Part shown: one piece after another, positions 60,100 to 64,000 of the stretch
Position numbering within the stretch: position 1 is the first letter of the stretch
How the letters are laid out: the number at the start of each line of letters is the position of its first letter
Assembly (NCBI RefSeq): GCF_018320785.1
Contig: NC_054885.1
Coordinates: forward strand, 4,228,921-4,292,920
Reading direction: 5' to 3'
From: Cheilinus undulatus
Taxonomy: Eukaryota > Chordata > Actinopteri > Labriformes > Labridae
DNA length: 64,000 nucleotides
The notes under the pieces: model-generated
Told to the model about the DNA's origin: nothing
The model's input: only the letters and a program-made list of their open reading frames with translations
The model's database searches: none
Position numbers and translations under genes: made by a program

Positions 60100-61490
60100 T
60101 TGGATTCAGATGTTAATCACCGTCCTTAGTTTTTTAGGAACATACTGTGTTTATTCTGAATTCCTCCCTGTATTTGTTTATATTTTTTCATGTCAGTATT
60201 ATATAGTACAGAAAAAGATAACTCATTAACAGTCATCCCACATGTGAAACTTTTAGTGACATTAGACTCTGACCTCTGTGATTGGCGGTCACATGACATC
60301 ACATTTTATTATCAGCTGAGTTTGCTTGGAGCCTCTCCAGAGTTGATTCCTAAAACGTAACCGGTACCACGAATTCCCTGGTGAAAAAATAAGCCAAAGG
60401 GGATAAATGAGCAGAGACAAGCTGGCACAACATAATAGAGCAGTACTGAAAGGTCTGTCATTAGTCTGCAGCCTCTCTGAGAAAATCTAGTCCAGGTTTG
60501 ATGGCTTGAAGTGTAGTGGCTCTGGGTCAGGATCTGAGCCGATGTAGCTGAGACAGGACAACATTTTAAAGAATCAAAATATGCTTTATAGAGATGAGTG
60601 TTGATTTCCCATAATGCCAAGACTTGAATAACAGTATAAGAACAAGGGAATCAGATGTTTTGCTTTGCAAGTTAAAGTTTAGACCTATGATAGAGCTGAA
60701 AATAAGTTTACAAGATTTTGTAGCATTGTAGCTCAGACAGCTGCATCACCTTCCATCTGTTATCCCATTTTCTACAAGGACTTTATTCCTAGGATGTTAT
60801 GGCTTTAAACTGAGATTTTGTGACTCACTCTTACAATATAACACTTTTTTCCCAGTTGTTCTTGCTTGGTCAGGGCCCATTTCCATTGTAAATCTCTGAG
60901 GACAGAGAGGAGATTTGAAGTGTGTCTGTTTATCTTTTTTTGCATCCTGCTACAAGGTCATTTACAGCTGCACGGGCCCCCAAAAAAGCAGCTTTTTAAA
61001 TCAATAGAAAGGCTTACTTTGAATTTAACATAAGATATTCTCTCTTTCTGGTGTTTGTCGGCCCATGTGCAGCAGAGTTTGATACTACTTAGAGCTGATT
61101 TATTCATTATTTAAGGAGAACAGAAAGGAGGGTGCTGCAGTTGTCTAACCTGTTAGTTAGAAAAGCAAAGTCATTAGCGTTGCATTGTTTCAGGTGAGTA
61201 ATGATCGTACAGAACAATGCAGTGCAATAAAAGAATCGACTTCAAGTTAAACAGCAATCAAAGAAAGTTAACACAGCCAGTTTTGTAAAGAGAGCATGGA
61301 GACTTTTAACTTTCCTGCTCATGCAGGGCCACAAAGTTTTTCTAAAACGTCTGTTGAGCCTGGTGGAGAGAAGACCAACAACAGGTGTTAACAGCCCCAG
61401 TAAAGCCTGCAGTAGGTGTTGGGTTCCGCCTTTGATCACTGATGACCTGACAAGGATGAGAATTCAGATTCTAACCCTTGTTTTTCTTCC
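60100..61490. other. ddx39a intron 1, remainder
   Basis: I see no recognisable gene or repeat boundary before the acceptor at 61,495. Confidence 0.4.
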
Positions 61491-61504
61491 TCCAGACAGA
61501 CAAA

Positions 61505-62289
61505 ATGGCTGAAAACGACGTTGATAATGAGCTGCTCGACTATGAAGAGGACGAAGAGCCTCAGGGAGCGCCTGAGAGCGCCGCCCCTGCCAGCAAGAAG
61601 GAGGTGAAGGGATCGTACGTTTCCATCCACAGCTCGGGCTTCAGAGACTTTCTGCTCAAACCAGAACTGCTCCGCGCCATCATCGACTGTGGGTTTGAGC
61701 ATCCCTCTGAAGGTGAGGAACGTTTGGCAACCATCCTGTGTTATGTTCGCCTCGCTGTTGGCTCTGCATTCTGCTGCGAAAAGATCTAATCATGGAAGTT
61801 AGACTGGAAATACTTGTGTTACAGGGAGAAAATCATTGACGGGTTGTGTAGATTCTATTCCCTGTACCAAGTTAGAAAATGACTGGAAGTTTTTAATCAG
61901 AATGGGATATTTCTTTTTATTTAAAGTAGAGCAAGGAATACTGAAAGCATGTCCAAATGGAAAACATATTTTTGCCTTTCTCTTCACAAGCCTCAAAAAG
62001 ATTCTCCACTGAAACTAAAGAATCTTTGTCATGTTTTGTTGCTCTGAGGGTTCCCTTCCTAAACACCATCAGCTGCTCCACCAGATTTATGTGCCATGCA
62101 GTGCTGAGTGTAGATATGAAGCAGCTTTACTGAAGTCCATTTCCTATTTGTTTTAATGCAGTCCAGCATGAGTGCATCCCACAAGCTATCCTGGGTATGG
62201 ATATCCTGTGCCAAGCCAAATCTGGTATGGGAAAGACAGCTGTGTTTGTGTTGGCCACGCTGCAGCAGATTGAGCCTGTTGATGGGCAG
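61505..62289 (+). CDS. ddx39a: DEAD-box mRNA-export helicase DDX39A (5' part, continues beyond window)
   Basis: Exons are 61505-61712 and 62162-62289 (112 codons), the second ending in phase 0 at CAG|GTGAGT. The acceptor at 61495 sits nine bases before the ATG. DDX39A and DDX39B (UAP56) are nuclear ATP-dependent RNA helicases of the TREX complex acting in splicing and mRNA export. The start [17 protein letters not shown], the core [20 protein letters not shown], the Q-motif region GFEHPSEVQHECIP and Walker A (AKSGMGKT) are all visible. The acidic linker EEPQGAPES and the phrase QQIEPVDG match DDX39A better than DDX39B. Teleosts carry two ddx39a copies, which I cannot separate. The remaining three quarters of the protein lie beyond the window. 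No third exon was found in 62,290-64,000. Confidence 0.9.
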
Positions 62290-63867
62290 GTGAGTGCTGA
62301 TTTTCTACACTGACATGGGTATAGGGCATTGCACTGTGCTCTGTAAAACGTGGCTGGAGACATTTGCACCATGCATCTTAGTGTTGTTTGTTTTTTGCCT
62401 TCTTAAAGCCTAAAAACATTTTTGTTGATTAAAAATGATCAAAAACACCTAAAAAAACATACCCAAAAATATTAAACTGCCCCCCGATTTTCTCGATATC
62501 TGAGGGAGCTTTTAAAATCTGTTTGGGTAATCCTCATATCTTGGACTTACCGTAATGACAACTATGACTGCCCGCTTAAATCTCCCATCCTAGTACTTTT
62601 GTCTCAAGTTGATGCAGCATCAAGCAAAGGTAGAATATGTAAACTGCTCCAAAATAGTTGGGAAGATTGTAAAACTACCTTTTTTTAAATTAAGATTGTG
62701 CTGCACCTGTCTTTCTGGATTTACCACCATGCATTAAATAATAGTCTTTATGATTTTATCTGGACTCCCTGGGAATTAAAAGGAAATCCTTGCTGCTTCA
62801 AAGTAAAAAGCAATGCACGATATTTCATTTTAGCAGACATCTGATATACTGATATTTCCAAACTCTTTTGAGCCAGTACAGATGTGTATATCCTCCTGAC
62901 CTGAGGTTTTTTAATACTAACTATGGTTATCCCACCATTTGGAATTAGTAGGATCTATTAAGTTTAAAAGCTCAACCTTGTCTGAAATTGTCAGGAATTG
63001 ATTTTGACAAATCCAGTTTCAACACAAATTACCTAATATTTCAAAGAAACTACCTAAAATTTCTGTGAAAATTTCCTTAATATTTTAAGTTTCCCACAAA
63101 AAGTATGCCAAAATCTCTTCAAATATCCCTCGAATGTTTCAGTGATACTTTATCATGTTGCTTAAATTGCAATAAACAACAAAAAATGACTTTTTAAATC
63201 TAAAAAACGATCCCCTAAACTAAAAAAACATAAACATTTTTAATGCAGATACTTAAAATTTTCACGGTAAAAATTCAGGCCGGGCAGTTTACCACAAATT
63301 AGATTAAATCGTAATATGGCCCGCTGCATTGCAAAACGCAAAAAGTGCAATATTTCTTTAACCTGAAATTTGTGCCAAATACCAGTTAAACTTTTTTCAG
63401 CAGACATATTATGAATTACATTTTATGCAATAATTCAAGCACCATTTTCCTTTGAATATTCTACAGAAAAATTCAGCTTTCTTCATTTTTGTAGGTTTTT
63501 CTTACTGAATATGAGAATGACAAACATTATCACTCCCTTACAAGAATTCATATCAGATTTGCAATATGATTCATTATCATCAAAATTAGATATTTTTTTT
63601 CACATTTTTAGCCCTTATTTAATCTAATATTGTTTTGGTTATGGTATAGAATGATTTATTGCTCATGTTTGTTGTAAAATACATAAGACTAGGAACTCAA
63701 AAAATCGGTATTACATTGCAGTCACAATATCCGGGGGAAAGAAATTGTCATTGTATGATTTTCCCAAATCGTTCAGGCCTAGTAAAAAAAAAAAAAAAAC
63801 ATTCTAATGAAACTTTTTAAAATGTTTCAAAATATACCAAAATTTCCATTAAAAATCATAAAATTTC
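62290..63867. other. ddx39a intron with degraded hAT-like repeat
   Basis: It is AT-rich. The segment from about 63,276 (CAGGCCGGGCAGTTTACC) to 63,785 (TCGTTCAGGCCTAG) resembles the TAGGGCTGGGCGATTA family at 58,498, with diverged inverted ends. No further helicase exon is visible. Confidence 0.4.
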
Positions 63868-63990
63868 GTGGCGCGCCGGCGCCATGTACACGGGCAGCCT
63901 GGGTTCAAATCCGGCCTGAGCCCCCCCCCCATCCCTGTTTCCAAGTCTATCCACTGTCCCCCTTTATCTAATAAAGGCACGAAAAGGCCC
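63868..63990 (+). mobile_element. Partial tRNA-derived SINE
   Basis: GCCATGTACACGGGCAGCC, a B box (GGTTCAAATCC) and CCACTGTCCCCCTTTATC match the SINE at 2940-3110. The A-box region is deleted at the GTGGCGCGCCGGCGCC junction. It lies in a ddx39a intron close to the window end. Confidence 0.75.
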
Positions 63991-64000
63991 AAAAACAAAT

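Overview
This is nuclear DNA from a vertebrate, almost certainly a percomorph-type teleost fish. Split genes with GT-AG introns encode vertebrate-specific proteins. Between them lie fish-type repeats: tRNA-derived SINEs, an L2-like LINE, Tc1/mariner and hAT DNA transposons, and long tetra- and pentanucleotide satellites. There are no operons, CRISPR arrays or prokaryotic features.

Four protein genes can be reconstructed exon by exon. (1) About 360-18,195, + strand: a full-length betaglycan-type TGF-beta co-receptor (orphan domain, ZP domain, one TM helix, short tail), called tgfbr3l. (2) 18,660-22,358, - strand: a GFI1-family repressor with a perfect SNAG start but only four zinc fingers instead of six, tail-to-tail with gene 1. 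(3) 48,025-53,006, + strand: an LRRC8 volume-regulated anion channel subunit, best called lrrc8e, whose 3' UTR runs straight into a transposon. (4) 57,250 to beyond 62,289, + strand: the promoter, a noncoding first exon and the first two coding exons of the mRNA-export helicase ddx39a, cut by the window end.

The gene set matches a vertebrate paralogon. From memory, TGFBR3, GFI1 and LRRC8B/C/D sit together on human 1p22, ENG, GFI1B and LRRC8A on 9q34, and TGFBR3L and LRRC8E on 19p13. The window looks like the fish counterpart of the 19p13 copy, with a GFI1 member that I do not recall on human 19p13. The proteins act in different places (cell-surface ligand binding, transcriptional repression, plasma-membrane channel, nuclear RNA export), so the cluster is shared ancestry and not a pathway.

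From 22.4 to 48 kb the sequence is mostly repeats: an L2 split by a DNA transposon, a 2.2-kb TATAC-type satellite split by a hAT element, a 2.9-kb CCTT/CCTA satellite with higher-order structure, nested hAT elements, and copies of a family built on GGCAAAAA/TTTTTGCC. Several small stretches there have splice signals and open frames that I could not identify. They may be exons of an unrecognised minus-strand gene starting at 44,817, divergent from lrrc8e.
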